From contig JAICXF010000010.1 in the NCBI GenBank assembly GCA_025981625.1, forward strand, positions 1-42,054: a stretch of 42,054 nt of DNA, in the 5' to 3' direction. The notes beneath the pieces were generated by a model. The model ran no database searches. It was not told the DNA's origin and saw only the letters and a list, made by a program, of their open reading frames with translations. The position numbers were made by a program, and so were the translations under genes. Below are positions 34,178 through 42,054 of this stretch, piece by piece. Numbering within the stretch: position 1 is the first letter of the stretch; each line of letters starts with the position of its first letter. This stretch comes from Sphingomonas sp. GTDB lineage: Bacteria; Pseudomonadota; Alphaproteobacteria; Sphingomonadales; Sphingomonadaceae.

Positions 34178-35263
34178 TCACCCAGGATCGCGAAGCGAGA
34201 CCCGGTTGCCGGCGTGCCGGTCGAGCCGCCCGGCGAGATCGAGTTCCAGGAGCGCCATCTGGACCGCGCCGCTTGATGCTCCCCCCGACAGACGGATGAT
34301 CTCGTCGACGGGAACCGGCGAAGGCCCAAGCAATTCCTCGACGAGTCCCGCAGCATCTTCGCCGTTGAGCTCCTCCGCAGGTTCGTAAACGATGGCTGGC
34401 GCGCGGACGGCACTTTGCGGCACGCTGATCGCTTCGACCACGTCCGCGGCGTTCTGGATGAGCGTCGCGCCGTCGCGGATCAGCTGATTGCAGCCCTGGG
34501 CCCGTGCATCGAGCGGCGAACCAGGGACCGCCATAACTTCCCGACCGGCCTCGGCAGCAAGCCGGGCGGTGATCAGCGAGCCCGAACGGGGCGCAGCCTC
34601 AACGACGACGGTGCCGCTGCTCATGCCGGCGATGATTCGATTGCGGTACGGGAAATGCCGCGCGCGCGGCTCGGTGCCCGGGGGCATTTCCGCGAGCACG
34701 AGGCCGCGCTCGTAAAGCGACTTCTGCCGATCCTCGTTTTCCGGTGGGTAGAAGACATCGATCCCGCCCGCGATCACGCCGATCGTGCCGGTCGGCAGCG
34801 CCCCGTCATGCGCGGCGGTGTCGATGCCGCGGGCGAGCCCAGAGACGACTACCAGGTCCTGCTGACCGAGATCGTAGGCCAGGCCGCGCGCGAACCGGCA
34901 CGCCGCCGCCGACGCATTGCGGGCGCCGACAATCGCGACGGCCTGTTTGTCGAGCAGGTTGAGATTGCCTTTCGCGATGAGCAGCGGCGGCGCGTCGTCG
35001 AGTTCGGCAAGCAGGCGTGGATAGACCCCCTGCCCTGGTGCCAGGAACTTGCCGCCGAGCTTTTCGACGCGCGCGATTTCGCGTTCGGCGTCCTGCCGGG
35101 TGCAAAGCGGCGGGACCTTGCCGCCGCCTCGCCGGGCGAGGTCGGGAATCGCCGCGAGCGCCGCGCCTGGAGTTCCGAAGCGGATGATCAGCTGGCGGAA
35201 CGTGACCGGGCCGATGCCCGGAGTGCGCAGCAACCGAAGGCGGTCGACTAGATCCTCGATCAA
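34178..35263 (-). CDS. dprA: DNA-processing protein DprA
   Basis: 361 residues. DprA binds single-stranded DNA and loads RecA during natural transformation; it is also kept in non-competent species. An N-terminal helix-hairpin-helix segment ([10 protein letters not shown]) precedes the Rossmann-like core with [33 protein letters not shown] and [11 protein letters not shown]-terminal winged-helix domain ends the protein. The start is TTG (35261-35263), overlapping the plsY stop as TTGA. A longer frame upstream lies inside plsY. Confidence 0.95.
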   Translation of the reverse strand: MIEDLVDRLRLLRTPGIGPVTFRQLIIRFGTPGAALAAIPDLARRGGGKVPPLCTRQDAEREIARVEKLGGKFLAPGQGVYPRLLAELDDAPPLLIAKGNLNLLDKQAVAIVGARNASAAACRFARGLAYDLGQQDLVVVSGLARGIDTAAHDGALPTGTIGVIAGGIDVFYPPENEDRQKSLYERGLVLAEMPPGTEPRARHFPYRNRIIAGMSSGTVVVEAAPRSGSLITARLAAEAGREVMAVPGSPLDARAQGCNQLIRDGATLIQNAADVVEAISVPQSAVRAPAIVYEPAEELNGEDAAGLVEELLGPSPVPVDEIIRLSGGASSGAVQMALLELDLAGRLDRHAGNRVSLRDPG

Positions 35264-35850
35264 CCCCTTGCTCTCCCAATTCGCGGCTCGGTGCCTCGGC
35301 GGAGGCGATGGATGTTTTCGCGGTGCTTCCACAGCACCAGCACCGCGAAACCGAGCAGCATTGGGAAGAGTGAAGAATGAAGTACGGCGGCAGTAATCGG
35401 CGCGCTGAGCGCGGCAATCATTCCTGAGACCGACGAGATTCGGAGCGTCAGCAGCAGGAGGATCCAGACAATCGCGTAAACTATGGCCGCGATAGGCAGC
35501 AGCGGGATCAGGATTCCGAGGAAGGTGGCCACGCCTTTTCCCCCACGGAATCCCAGCCAGACCGGATAGAGATGACCGATCAGGGCGCCGGCGGCGGCAT
35601 AATCGGCACTTTCCTCTCCGAACAGGCGCCTGGCGATCAGGATGGCAGCGGTCGCCTTCAGGCAATCAAGGATGAGGGTCAGCCCCGCAAGCAACCTGCT
35701 TCCCGTCCGAAGCACATTGGTCGCGCCAATGTTTCCTGAGCCGATGTGGCGCAGGTCGCCTTTGCCACCGAGCCGAGTGAGGATCAGTCCGAAAGGGATC
35801 GACCCGAGGAGATATCCAAGCGCCAGGGCAAAGAGCATCTCGCGGGTCAT
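35260..35850 (-). CDS. plsY: glycerol-3-phosphate acyltransferase PlsY
   Basis: 196 residues with about five membrane helices. PlsY transfers an acyl group from acyl-phosphate to glycerol-3-phosphate, the first step of phospholipid synthesis. The three active-site loops are clear: [20 protein letters not shown] and [10 protein letters not shown]. The ATG at 35848-35850 is chosen; a GTG at 35868 would add six residues. Neither has a good ribosome site. It is divergent from murI across a family A repeat and is followed by dprA with overlapping codons. Confidence 0.94.
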   Translation of the reverse strand: MTREMLFALALGYLLGSIPFGLILTRLGGKGDLRHIGSGNIGATNVLRTGSRLLAGLTLILDCLKATAAILIARRLFGEESADYAAAGALIGHLYPVWLGFRGGKGVATFLGILIPLLPIAAIVYAIVWILLLLTLRISSVSGMIAALSAPITAAVLHSSLFPMLLGFAVLVLWKHRENIHRLRRGTEPRIGRARG

Positions 35851-35875
35851 GACGTGGGTTCGTAACACAAACTTT

Positions 35876-35950
35876 CGTCATTGCGAGCGCAGCGAAGCAA
35901 TCCATCGGCGCCGGCTGGATTGCTTCGAAGCTGCGCTTCTCGCAATGACG
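35876..35950. repeat. palindromic repeat, family A, copy 2
   Basis: 75 bases with perfect 12-bp inverted ends CGTCATTGCGAG and CTCGCAATGACG, and an inner stem GCAATCCA/TGGATTGC. It occupies nearly the whole gap between the divergent plsY and murI genes. The murI GTG starts four bases after it. The first copy is at 5244-5313. Confidence 0.88.
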
Positions 35951-35954
35951 GCCT

Positions 35955-36746
35955 GTGGACCCATCGGCCCCCCTGCTCTTTTTCGATTCCGGCGTGGGTG
36001 GCCTGTCCGTGCTCGCGCCGACGCTGAAGCTGCTTCCCAATGCCCCCATCGTTTACGCCGCCGACAGCGCCGGCTTTCCCTATGGAAAGAAAAGCGACGC
36101 CGAACTGGCTAGCCGCATCCCTGCCTTGCTCGGGCGCCTGGTCGAACGGTTCCACCCGCGCCTTGCAGTGATCGCCTGCAATACTGCCTCGACGATTGCG
36201 CTCGACCATGTGCGCTCGGCCCTCGAGCTTCCGGTGGTGGGCACCGTTCCCGCGATCAAACCCGCGGCCGAGCTGTCGAAGAACCGGGTCATCGGCGTGC
36301 TCGGAACGGAAGCGACGGTTCGCCAGCCTTATGTGGACGACCTGGCGGCGCGCTTTGCCGCCGACTGCACGATCATCCGTCACGGCTCGCCCGAGCTGGT
36401 CGATCTAGCGGAGGCTAAGCTCGGCGGCGAAGAGATTGCCGTCGGTGACGTTGAGGCCGCCGCTGCGCCGATGTTTGAAGCGCCAGGTGGCGGCGGGATC
36501 GATACGGTCGTCCTCGCCTGCACCCATTTCCCGCTCCTCCGCGAGGAACTCCGCGCCGCGTTCCCCGATGTGACGTATGTGGACGGCGGTCGCGGAATCG
36601 CGCGGCGCATCGCTTATCTCACGCGCGATCAGCCGTGGCCGTCGTCGGCACCACAGGGCAGGCTGGTCTTCACCAACGTCCCCAGGCGCCGGCCGCTCGA
36701 GAGCGTGCTTGCGAAACTTGGCATCGGTCAAATCCTGGCCTTGTGA
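35955..36746 (+). CDS. murI: glutamate racemase
   Basis: 263 residues. It makes D-glutamate for peptidoglycan. The two catalytic cysteines are present: C75 in V-I-A-C-N-T-A-S and the second in V-V-L-A-C-T-H-F-P-L-L. D11-S-G-V-G-G-L-S and Y-G-K-K match the substrate site. The start is GTG at 35955, four bases after a palindromic repeat; the ATG at 35945 is out of frame. A palindrome proposed to control hemA starts just after the murI stop. Confidence 0.95.
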   Translation: MDPSAPLLFFDSGVGGLSVLAPTLKLLPNAPIVYAADSAGFPYGKKSDAELASRIPALLGRLVERFHPRLAVIACNTASTIALDHVRSALELPVVGTVPAIKPAAELSKNRVIGVLGTEATVRQPYVDDLAARFAADCTIIRHGSPELVDLAEAKLGGEEIAVGDVEAAAAPMFEAPGGGGIDTVVLACTHFPLLREELRAAFPDVTYVDGGRGIARRIAYLTRDQPWPSSAPQGRLVFTNVPRRRPLESVLAKLGIGQILAL

Positions 36747-36750
36747 TCTG

Positions 36751-36767
36751 TTGCGAGTCGTTCGCAA
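36751..36767. promoter_or_regulatory. Fur-like palindrome upstream of hemA
   Basis: TTGCGAGTCGTTCGCAA is a perfect 6-bp inverted repeat (TTGCGA/TCGCAA) with a 5-base spacer, 47 bases before the hemA start. The arm sequence and 6-5-6 geometry match Fur-type iron boxes of the TTGCGA-ATGAT-TCGCAA form known to me from proteobacteria; only the spacer differs. Iron control of ALA synthase would make sense because heme synthesis uses iron. Confidence 0.5.
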
Positions 36768-36813
36768 TGGAATTGGAGGGAAGCCGAAGCTAAAGCGCGC
36801 GTGAGAGTAGCCG

Positions 36814-38025
36814 TTGGATTACGACCGTATCTTCAGATCCGCGATCGAGCGCCTTCACGACGAGGGCCGCTACCGCGTGTTCATCGATATCCTGCGGACG
36901 AAGGGCCAGTTCCCCAACGCGCATTGTTTCGGCGGCAACGGCCCGAAGCCAATCACCGTGTGGTGCTCCAACGATTATCTCGGGATGGGGCAGCATCCCG
37001 CGGTGGTCGAGGCGATGGAGACCGCCCTGCGCGAGGTCGGCGCCGGATCGGGCGGCACCCGCAACATCAGCGGCAACACCCATTATCATACCGAGCTCGA
37101 GGCCGAGCTGGGCGAGCTCCACGGCAAGGAAGCAGCGCTTCTGTTCACCAGCGGCTACGTCTCGAACGAGGCGGCGCTGTCGACACTGGGCAAATTGCTC
37201 CCGGGCTGCGTCATTTTCTCGGACGAGCTCAACCACGCTTCGATGATCGCGGGGATCAAGAGTTCGGGATGCGAGAAGCGCCTGTTCCGTCACAATGACG
37301 TCGAGCATCTCGAAGAGCTGCTGGCCGCCGAAGATCCGGACAGACCGAAGCTGATCGCCTTCGAAAGCGTCTATTCGATGGACGCCGACATCGCGCCGAT
37401 CGCAGCCATTTGCGACCTCGCGGACAAATATCATGCCCTCACCTATCTCGACGAAGTTCACGCCGTGGGCATGTACGGCGACCATGGCGGCGGCATTTCC
37501 GAGCGGGATGATGTCGCCCACCGGTTGACGATCATCGAGGGAACCCTCGGCAAGGCGTTCGGGGTCATGGGCGGCTATATCGCGGCCGACCGGACGATCA
37601 TCGACTGCATCCGGAGCTACGCGCCCGGGTTCATCTTCACGACCAGCCTGTCGCCGGTGCTGGTCGCCGGAGCGCTCGCCAGCGTTCGGCATCTGAAGGC
37701 TTCCGGTGAAGAGCGCCGCGCCCAGCAAGAATCGGCGGCGATGCTGAAGGCGAAGTTCGCGGCCGCCGGCCTGCCGGTGATGCCAAGCGAGACACACATT
37801 GTGCCGCTTCTGATTGGCTGCCCCGTCAAGGCCAAGCGGGTCAGCGACATCCTGCTCGCCGAATACGGGCTCTACGTTCAGCCGATCAACTTCCCGACTG
37901 TCCCGCGCGGGACCGAGCGCCTGCGCTTCACGCCCGGACCGATCCACAGCGTCGAGATGATGGACGAGCTGACGAGCGCGCTGGTCGAGATCCTCGGACG
38001 TGAGGAACTCCGCGCCGCGGCTTAA
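36814..38025 (+). CDS. hemA: 5-aminolevulinate synthase
   Basis: 403 residues. It condenses glycine with succinyl-CoA to 5-aminolevulinate, the first step of heme synthesis in alphaproteobacteria, using pyridoxal phosphate. The family features are C-S-N-D-Y-L-G-M near residue 51, [10 protein letters not shown] (78-87), D213 in [12 protein letters not shown], and the PLP-binding K247 in G-T-L-G-K-A-F-G. The start is TTG at 36814 with GAGAG a few bases upstream; a GGAGGGAA at 36775 is too far away to serve it. A Fur-like palindrome lies just upstream. Confidence 0.96.
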   Translation: MDYDRIFRSAIERLHDEGRYRVFIDILRTKGQFPNAHCFGGNGPKPITVWCSNDYLGMGQHPAVVEAMETALREVGAGSGGTRNISGNTHYHTELEAELGELHGKEAALLFTSGYVSNEAALSTLGKLLPGCVIFSDELNHASMIAGIKSSGCEKRLFRHNDVEHLEELLAAEDPDRPKLIAFESVYSMDADIAPIAAICDLADKYHALTYLDEVHAVGMYGDHGGGISERDDVAHRLTIIEGTLGKAFGVMGGYIAADRTIIDCIRSYAPGFIFTTSLSPVLVAGALASVRHLKASGEERRAQQESAAMLKAKFAAAGLPVMPSETHIVPLLIGCPVKAKRVSDILLAEYGLYVQPINFPTVPRGTERLRFTPGPIHSVEMMDELTSALVEILGREELRAAA

Positions 38026-38198
38026 CGCTGTCCTACAACGGCTGGTCCGGGTTAGTGGGCTGCTGATGCCGCGACAGTCCCTGATTCAATGCAATTCGAG
38101 GGTAGTCGATCGGCAGGGGACTCGCGCGCGCGTAGGACCATGAACTTTGTGAACTTTCGCCCGGTGGCGCGCGGCGTCGCAGGACGCTAGGTAAGGCC

Positions 38199-38645
38199 AT
38201 GCGCATCGCCCTCGCCGCCGACCACGCCGGTTACGTCCTCAAGGACGAGCTCGCCCAATGGCTGCGCGAGCAGGGTCATGACGTGACCGACCTCGGCACC
38301 AACGGTCCGGAAAGCGTCGATTATCCGGAATTCGGAGCGAAGCTCGGGTCATTCGTTGGGCTCGGCAAGGCCGACCGCGGTATCGCCGTGTGCGGTTCCG
38401 GAATCGGCATTTCGATCGCCGTCAACCGCAACATGGAATGCCGGTGCGCGCGGGTGGACGACCCCCTTTCCGCCGAGCTTGCTCGCCAGCATAATGATGC
38501 GAACGTGATTGCGCTCGGCGGACGCCTGATCGGCAGCGACATGGCCAAGGCCTGCGTCGCCGCCTTTCTGGGCACCGAGTTCGCCGGCGGGCGCCACCAG
38601 CGCCGCGTCGACCAGCTGTCCCAAATCTTGCAGGATTCAGACTGA
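38199..38645 (+). CDS. rpiB: ribose-5-phosphate isomerase B
   Basis: 148 residues, family length. It interconverts ribose-5-phosphate and ribulose-5-phosphate in the pentose phosphate pathway. Seen are A-A-D-H-A-G-Y near the N-terminus, the catalytic C65 in [11 protein letters not shown] in the substrate loop, and [12 protein letters not shown]. The stop and the glyA ATG share a base (TGATG). The 173 bases before it contain a possible 16-codon leader frame (38140-38190) and no gene that can be recognised. Confidence 0.96.
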   Translation: MRIALAADHAGYVLKDELAQWLREQGHDVTDLGTNGPESVDYPEFGAKLGSFVGLGKADRGIAVCGSGIGISIAVNRNMECRCARVDDPLSAELARQHNDANVIALGGRLIGSDMAKACVAAFLGTEFAGGRHQRRVDQLSQILQDSD

Positions 38646-39964
38646 TGGCCACTGCTCCCGACCTCGACAGTGACACCAGCTATCGCGTGCCGCACGGATT
38701 CTTCACCAGCGGGCTGTCGGAAAAGGACAGCGCCGTCGAGGATGCGATTCACGCCGAGCTTCGCCGTGAGCAGACGCAGATCGAGCTGATCGCCTCCGAG
38801 AATATCGTCAGCAAGGCCGTGCTCGAAGCGCAGGGTTCGGTGCTGACCAACAAATATGCGGAAGGCTATCCTGGCCGCCGCTATTACCAGGGCTGCGGGC
38901 CATCGGACACGGTCGAGAGCCTTGCGATCGAGCGCGCGAAGAAGCTGTTCGGATGCCAGTTCGCCAACGTCCAGCCGCATTCGGGCGCTCAGGCGAATGG
39001 CGCGGTGATGATGGCGCTGTTGAAGCCCGGCGACACCATCATGGGCCTCAGCCTCGCGGCGGGCGGCCACCTGACGCACGGCGCTCCGCCGGCACAATCG
39101 GGCAAATGGTTCAACGCCGTTCAATATGGTGTGCGGCGTGACGATCATCTCGTCGACTTCGACGAGGTGGAACGGCTAGCGAAAGAGCATCGGCCAAGGA
39201 TGATCATCACCGGCGGCTCGGCATATCCCCGCCACTTCGACTTTGCGCGTTTCCGCCAGATCTGCGACGAGGTCGGCGCGCTGCTGATGGTCGACATGGC
39301 GCATTTCGCCGGGCTGGTCGCCGCCGGCGAGCATCCAACACCGTTCGGCCACGCCCACGTCGTGACCACCACGACCCACAAGACGCTCCGGGGGCCCCGG
39401 GGCGGCATGGTCCTGACCGACGATGAAGGGATCGCCAAGAAGATCAATTCTGCCGTCTTCCCGGGGCTTCAGGGCGGTCCGCTGATGCACGTGATCGCCG
39501 CCAAGGCGGTGGCGTTCGGAGAGGCGCTCCAGCCTGAGTTCAAGGGTTATGCGAAGGCGGTGATCGGCAATGCACAGACCCTCGCAAGCCGGCTGAAGGA
39601 GCGCGGCGCGGACCTCGTCGCCGGCGGAACCGACACCCACCTCGCGCTGGTCGACTTGCGCCCCCTCGGCCTCACCGGCCGGGATGCCGACGAGAGCCTC
39701 GAGCGCGCCGGAATCACCTGCAACAAGAACGGGGTGCCGTTCGACCCGCTACCGCCGGTGCAGACGAGCGGGATCCGCGTCGGTTCGCCCGCGGGCACGA
39801 CGCGAGGCTTCGGAGAAACCGAATTCCGCGATATCGCCGACATGGTCGCGGACGTGCTCGATGGGCTCGCGAAGAACGGTCTTGAAAACAACGGTGACGT
39901 CGAGCGAGGCGTCAATGAGCGCGTTCGCGAGCTCTGCGCCCATTTCCCGATCTATCAGGGATAG
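38645..39964 (+). CDS. glyA: serine hydroxymethyltransferase
   Basis: 439 residues. It converts serine and tetrahydrofolate to glycine and methylene-tetrahydrofolate, feeding one-carbon metabolism. The PLP-binding K246 lies in [14 protein letters not shown]. The S-E-N-I-V-S (51-56) and E-G-Y-P-G-R-R-Y-Y (73-81) segments match the active site. The start overlaps the rpiB stop. It supplies the glycine used by hemA, although that gene is a separate unit. nrdR begins three bases after the stop. Confidence 0.97.
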   Translation: MATAPDLDSDTSYRVPHGFFTSGLSEKDSAVEDAIHAELRREQTQIELIASENIVSKAVLEAQGSVLTNKYAEGYPGRRYYQGCGPSDTVESLAIERAKKLFGCQFANVQPHSGAQANGAVMMALLKPGDTIMGLSLAAGGHLTHGAPPAQSGKWFNAVQYGVRRDDHLVDFDEVERLAKEHRPRMIITGGSAYPRHFDFARFRQICDEVGALLMVDMAHFAGLVAAGEHPTPFGHAHVVTTTTHKTLRGPRGGMVLTDDEGIAKKINSAVFPGLQGGPLMHVIAAKAVAFGEALQPEFKGYAKAVIGNAQTLASRLKERGADLVAGGTDTHLALVDLRPLGLTGRDADESLERAGITCNKNGVPFDPLPPVQTSGIRVGSPAGTTRGFGETEFRDIADMVADVLDGLAKNGLENNGDVERGVNERVRELCAHFPIYQG

Positions 39965-39967
39965 TGA

Positions 39968-40450
39968 ATGCGCTGCCCGTTCTGCGCGCACGAAGATAGC
40001 CAGGTAAAGGACAGCCGGCCGAGCGAGGATGGTGCCGCTATCCGTCGCCGTCGGCAGTGCGAGGCGTGCGGCGCGCGCTTCACGACCTTCGAACGCGTCC
40101 AGCTGCGCGACCTCACCGTCGTCAAGAAAGACGGTAAGCGGGAGGCGTTCGACCGCGACAAGCTTGCCCGTGCCGTCGGACACGCCTGCCGCAAGCGCGA
40201 TATCGATCCGGCAAAGATCGATCGACTGGTCAGCGGCATCCAGCGGCAGATGGAGACTCTGGGCGACGAAGTGCGGTCAGTCCGCATCGGCGAGGCGGTG
40301 ATGGCCGGGCTTAAAGCCCTCGACCACGTCGCCTACATTCGCTTCGCCAGCATCTACAAGGATTTCAGCGAACCCGGCGATTTCGCCGAAATCGCCGAAC
40401 GCGTCGAAAAGGAAGCCACCCCGCCGCCCGGCCACGACAAGCTGCTGTGA
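39968..40450 (+). CDS. nrdR: transcriptional repressor NrdR
   Basis: 160 residues. NrdR senses ATP/dATP and represses ribonucleotide reductase genes. The N-terminal zinc ribbon has C3-P-F-C6 and C31-E-A-C34, followed by F-T-T-F-E-R. The ATP-cone domain covers about residues 49-139 ([19 protein letters not shown]). It is third in the tight unit rpiB-glyA-nrdR, and a long-hairpin repeat begins ten bases after its stop. Confidence 0.96.
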   Translation: MRCPFCAHEDSQVKDSRPSEDGAAIRRRRQCEACGARFTTFERVQLRDLTVVKKDGKREAFDRDKLARAVGHACRKRDIDPAKIDRLVSGIQRQMETLGDEVRSVRIGEAVMAGLKALDHVAYIRFASIYKDFSEPGDFAEIAERVEKEATPPPGHDKLL

Positions 40451-40460
40451 TGAGCCGTGT

Positions 40461-40586
40461 CCTGCGAGACGCCGGTTCGACGGGCTCACCGGCTCCTCAG
40501 GATGAGCGGAGGATCGGGAGCAAATTCACCGCTCATCCTGAGGAGGGACTGAGCGGGCGAAGCCCGTCGAAGGCCCGTCTCGAAGG
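40461..40586. repeat. long-hairpin repeat, family C, copy 1 (upstream of the GIY-YIG gene)
   Basis: A 126-base imperfect palindrome. Outer ends are CCTGCGAGACG (40461-40471) and CGTCTCGAAGG (40576-40586), with one mismatch. The inner stem CTCCTCAGGATGAGCGG (40493-40509) pairs perfectly with 40529-40545. A hand alignment with copy 2 over 129 bases shows about 15 differences. Its right end, GAAGGA, sits where the ribosome site of the GIY-YIG gene (ATG 40593) should be. Confidence 0.92.
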
Positions 40587-40592
40587 ACCGCG

Positions 40593-41717
40593 ATGACCTT
40601 CTCGACCTATGTGCTCCGATGCGCGGACAACAGCTACTACGTCGGGCACACCGATGACCTAAAGGCGCGGTTTGGCGCTCACCAGTCCGGCCTGATTGAC
40701 GGGTACACGCAGAAACGCCGCCCCGTCACCCTGGTGTGGCAGCAGGAGTTTGCCGACCGTGACGAAGCGTTCCGTGCCGAGCGGCAGATCAAGGGCTGGA
40801 GCAGGGCGAAGAAGGAAGCGTTGATCCACGGCGATTGGGAGGCGATTCATGTCCTTTCAATGCGCACTCCGGTCCTTCGAGACGCCGCTTCGTCAAGCTC
40901 AGCGGCTCCTCAGGATGAGCGGAAAATGGGTGGCAAATCCACCGCTCATCCTGAGGAGGGGCTGAGCGGGCGAAGCCCGTTGAAGGCCCGTCTCGAAGGG
41001 CCCGTCATCGTCCTCGTCCGTCCGCAGCTCGGGCAGAATATCGGCAAGGCGGCGCGGGCGATGCTCAACTTCGGGTTGACCGAGATGCGGCTCGTCGCGC
41101 CGCGCGACGGCTGGCCCAATCCCGACGCGGGGCCTGCGGCAAGCGGCGCCGACGTGGTGCTCGCTCAAGCGCAGCTGTTCGACACCGTCGCCGAGGCGAT
41201 CGCCGACTGCAGCCAGGTGTTCGCCTCGACGGTCCGCCGCCGCGACCTGGTGATGCCGGTGGTCGGTCCCGAGGAGATGGCGGACCGCATCCGCATGGCC
41301 GGCGGACGCACGGCAATCCTGTTCGGACCCGAACGGTCCGGCCTTGAAACCGAGGACGTGGCGCTCGCCGACGCGATCGTCACGGTGCCGATCAATCCCG
41401 AGTTCGGCTCGCTGAACCTTGCGCAGGCGGTGATCCTGCTTGCCTATGAATGGTCGAGGCGGAGCACCCTTGCCCAGCCTACGATGAAGGAAGTCGAAGC
41501 TCCGGCCCCGCACGGTGAGCTCGAGGGGCTCATCGGCCAACTCAATGGCGAGCTCGAGGCCAAGGGTTATTTCCACCCGCCGTCGCGCACCGAAGCGACC
41601 AAGAACACCCTTCGGACGATCTTCACGAAAACCGGCTGGTCATCGCGCGAGGTGAAAGCGATCAGAGGGGTGATCCGCGCCCTTGTCGGCCCTGCCCGGG
41701 GACGCGACCGAACTTGA
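40593..41717 (+). CDS. GIY-YIG nuclease domain fused to TrmJ-type RNA methyltransferase
   Basis: 374 residues in three parts. Residues 1-90 are a small GIY-YIG nuclease domain: Y6-V-L, Y16-V-G-H-T, R26, H30 and the metal-ligand E63 in A-E-R-Q-I-K-G-W. Residues 94-136 are encoded by repeat copy 2 and form a low-complexity linker. Residues 137-374 are a SpoU/TrmH-class methyltransferase of the TrmJ type (2'-O-methylation of tRNA position 32): V-R-P-Q-L-G-Q-N-I-G-K-A-A-R, F-G-P-E-R-S-G-L and G-S-L-N-L-A-Q-A-V. The methyltransferase has no ATG of its own at the normal place; an in-frame TTG near 40979 is the only near candidate. Cells may make the fusion, a separate methyltransferase, or both. 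Confidence 0.88.
   Translation: MTFSTYVLRCADNSYYVGHTDDLKARFGAHQSGLIDGYTQKRRPVTLVWQQEFADRDEAFRAERQIKGWSRAKKEALIHGDWEAIHVLSMRTPVLRDAASSSSAAPQDERKMGGKSTAHPEEGLSGRSPLKARLEGPVIVLVRPQLGQNIGKAARAMLNFGLTEMRLVAPRDGWPNPDAGPAASGADVVLAQAQLFDTVAEAIADCSQVFASTVRRRDLVMPVVGPEEMADRIRMAGGRTAILFGPERSGLETEDVALADAIVTVPINPEFGSLNLAQAVILLAYEWSRRSTLAQPTMKEVEAPAPHGELEGLIGQLNGELEAKGYFHPPSRTEATKNTLRTIFTKTGWSSREVKAIRGVIRALVGPARGRDRT
40874..40999. repeat. long-hairpin repeat, family C, copy 2 (inside the fusion gene)
   Basis: A 126-base palindrome with perfect 11-bp inverted ends CCTTCGAGACG (40874-40884) and CGTCTCGAAGG (40989-40999). The inner perfect 17-bp stem lies at 40906-40922 and 40942-40958, and a small extra stem GGTGG/CCACC lies in its loop. 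It is a direct repeat of copy 1, 413 bases downstream, and it is open in the frame of the surrounding gene, so it is translated as residues 94-136. Confidence 0.93.
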
Positions 41718-41849
41718 CCTCAGCGCCCCGTCCCCCTAGGTGCGCCGCTCGCAATTGATCCCGCATGCCCGGTGAAGCGGTGATCGCGTCTGGTGATTTG
41801 GCCAGGCGGTGCGGTCCCGGGCCCGAACGAAACGCGAATTGGAGAACAC

Positions 41850-42054
41850 ATGACGAAGCGCACCAGCGCCAAATACAAGCTCGACCGCCGCATGGGCGAG
41901 AACGTCTTCGGACGGCCCAAGAGCCCGGTCAACCGCCGCGAATACGGCCCCGGCCAGCACGGTCAGCGCCGCAAGAGCAAGATCAGCGATTACGGCATCC
42001 AGCTGCGCGCCAAGCAGAAGCTCAAGGGCTATTACGGCGACATCACGGAAAAGC
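41850..42054 (+). CDS. rpsD: 30S ribosomal protein S4, N-terminal part (cut by window end)
   Basis: The first 68 codons of S4, starting [20 protein letters not shown] and continuing [20 protein letters not shown], the alphaproteobacterial form without the zinc-binding Cys knuckle. S4 starts 16S rRNA assembly and in many bacteria represses its own translation. GGAGAA lies just before the ATG. The gene is cut by the end of the window. Confidence 0.97.
   Translation, partial: MTKRTSAKYKLDRRMGENVFGRPKSPVNRREYGPGQHGQRRKSKISDYGIQLRAKQKLKGYYGDITEK

Noticed and set aside
36768..36794. Eight-codon frame (ATG at 36768) with a nearby GGAGGG upstream of hemA
   Set aside because: The GGAGGG lies inside the frame and not before it, and nothing else supports translation.
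38139..38160. LexA-type SOS box (GAAC...GAAC) before rpiB
   Set aside because: The two GAAC words are five bases apart; the alphaproteobacterial box needs seven.
40461..40999. CRISPR array or insertion sequence at the repeated segment
   Set aside because: There are only two copies, 413 bases apart, each a long palindrome, and no transposase or cas gene is present.

Overview
The window is a single stretch of chromosome from an alphaproteobacterium, most likely a member of the Sphingomonadaceae (Sphingomonas/Sphingomicrobium type). The reasons are high G+C content, ALA synthase-type hemA (Shemin pathway), a Tim44-domain protein next to secB, ExoD, a TonB-dependent receptor, the order dnaA-rpsT-mutM-ubiE-ubiB-coaC-coaB, and an S4 N-terminus typical of the group. 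It is housekeeping core genome. No prophage, insertion sequence, CRISPR array or antibiotic-resistance gene was seen.

Layout. 100-2751: tRNA-Leu(CAA), a DUF805 membrane protein, comM and a small PGPGW membrane protein. 2790-5952: the rpmH-rnpA-yidD-yidC-yihA cluster (L34, RNase P protein, membrane-protein insertion, ribosome-assembly GTPase). 5963-12364: accessory metabolism and envelope genes (GST, cupin, TonB-dependent receptor with a tandem palindromic operator, dapE, a lipoprotein, a secreted S53 peptidase). 12404-15752: an orphan secretin and a GGDEF-EAL protein. 15787-18150: smr-mltA-Tim44 protein on the minus strand. 18333-22877: secB, murJ-trpS, exoD and a DUF4136 lipoprotein. 22951-24979: dnaA and rpsT on the minus strand. 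25083-30110: mutM facing ubiE-ubiB-coaC-coaB, then moeB. 30198-35850: dut, topA, a prolyl-4-hydroxylase-like protein, dprA and plsY. 35955-42054: murI, hemA, rpiB-glyA-nrdR, a GIY-YIG/RNA-methyltransferase fusion, and the start of rpsD.

Genes are tightly packed. Eight codirectional neighbour pairs share start and stop bases (GTGA, TTGA, ATGA or TGATG), many starts are GTG or TTG, and most convergent pairs are separated by 0-4 bases or overlap.

The most unusual material is the set of short palindromic repeats (three families, five copies), all lying against gene starts. One family forms a 126-base near-perfect hairpin present twice, bracketing a small GIY-YIG nuclease gene. The downstream copy is read through in frame, so the nuclease is fused by a repeat-encoded linker to a TrmJ-type RNA methyltransferase that has lost its own ATG. 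This looks like a repeat-plus-nuclease unit, analogous in concept to REP elements with their RAYT transposases. Other points worth a second look are an rnpA frame with no ordinary start codon whose upstream ATG lies 7 bases before rpmH (as reported for Thermus), a tandem TACA-N2-TGTA operator before the TonB receptor, and a Fur-like palindrome ahead of hemA.
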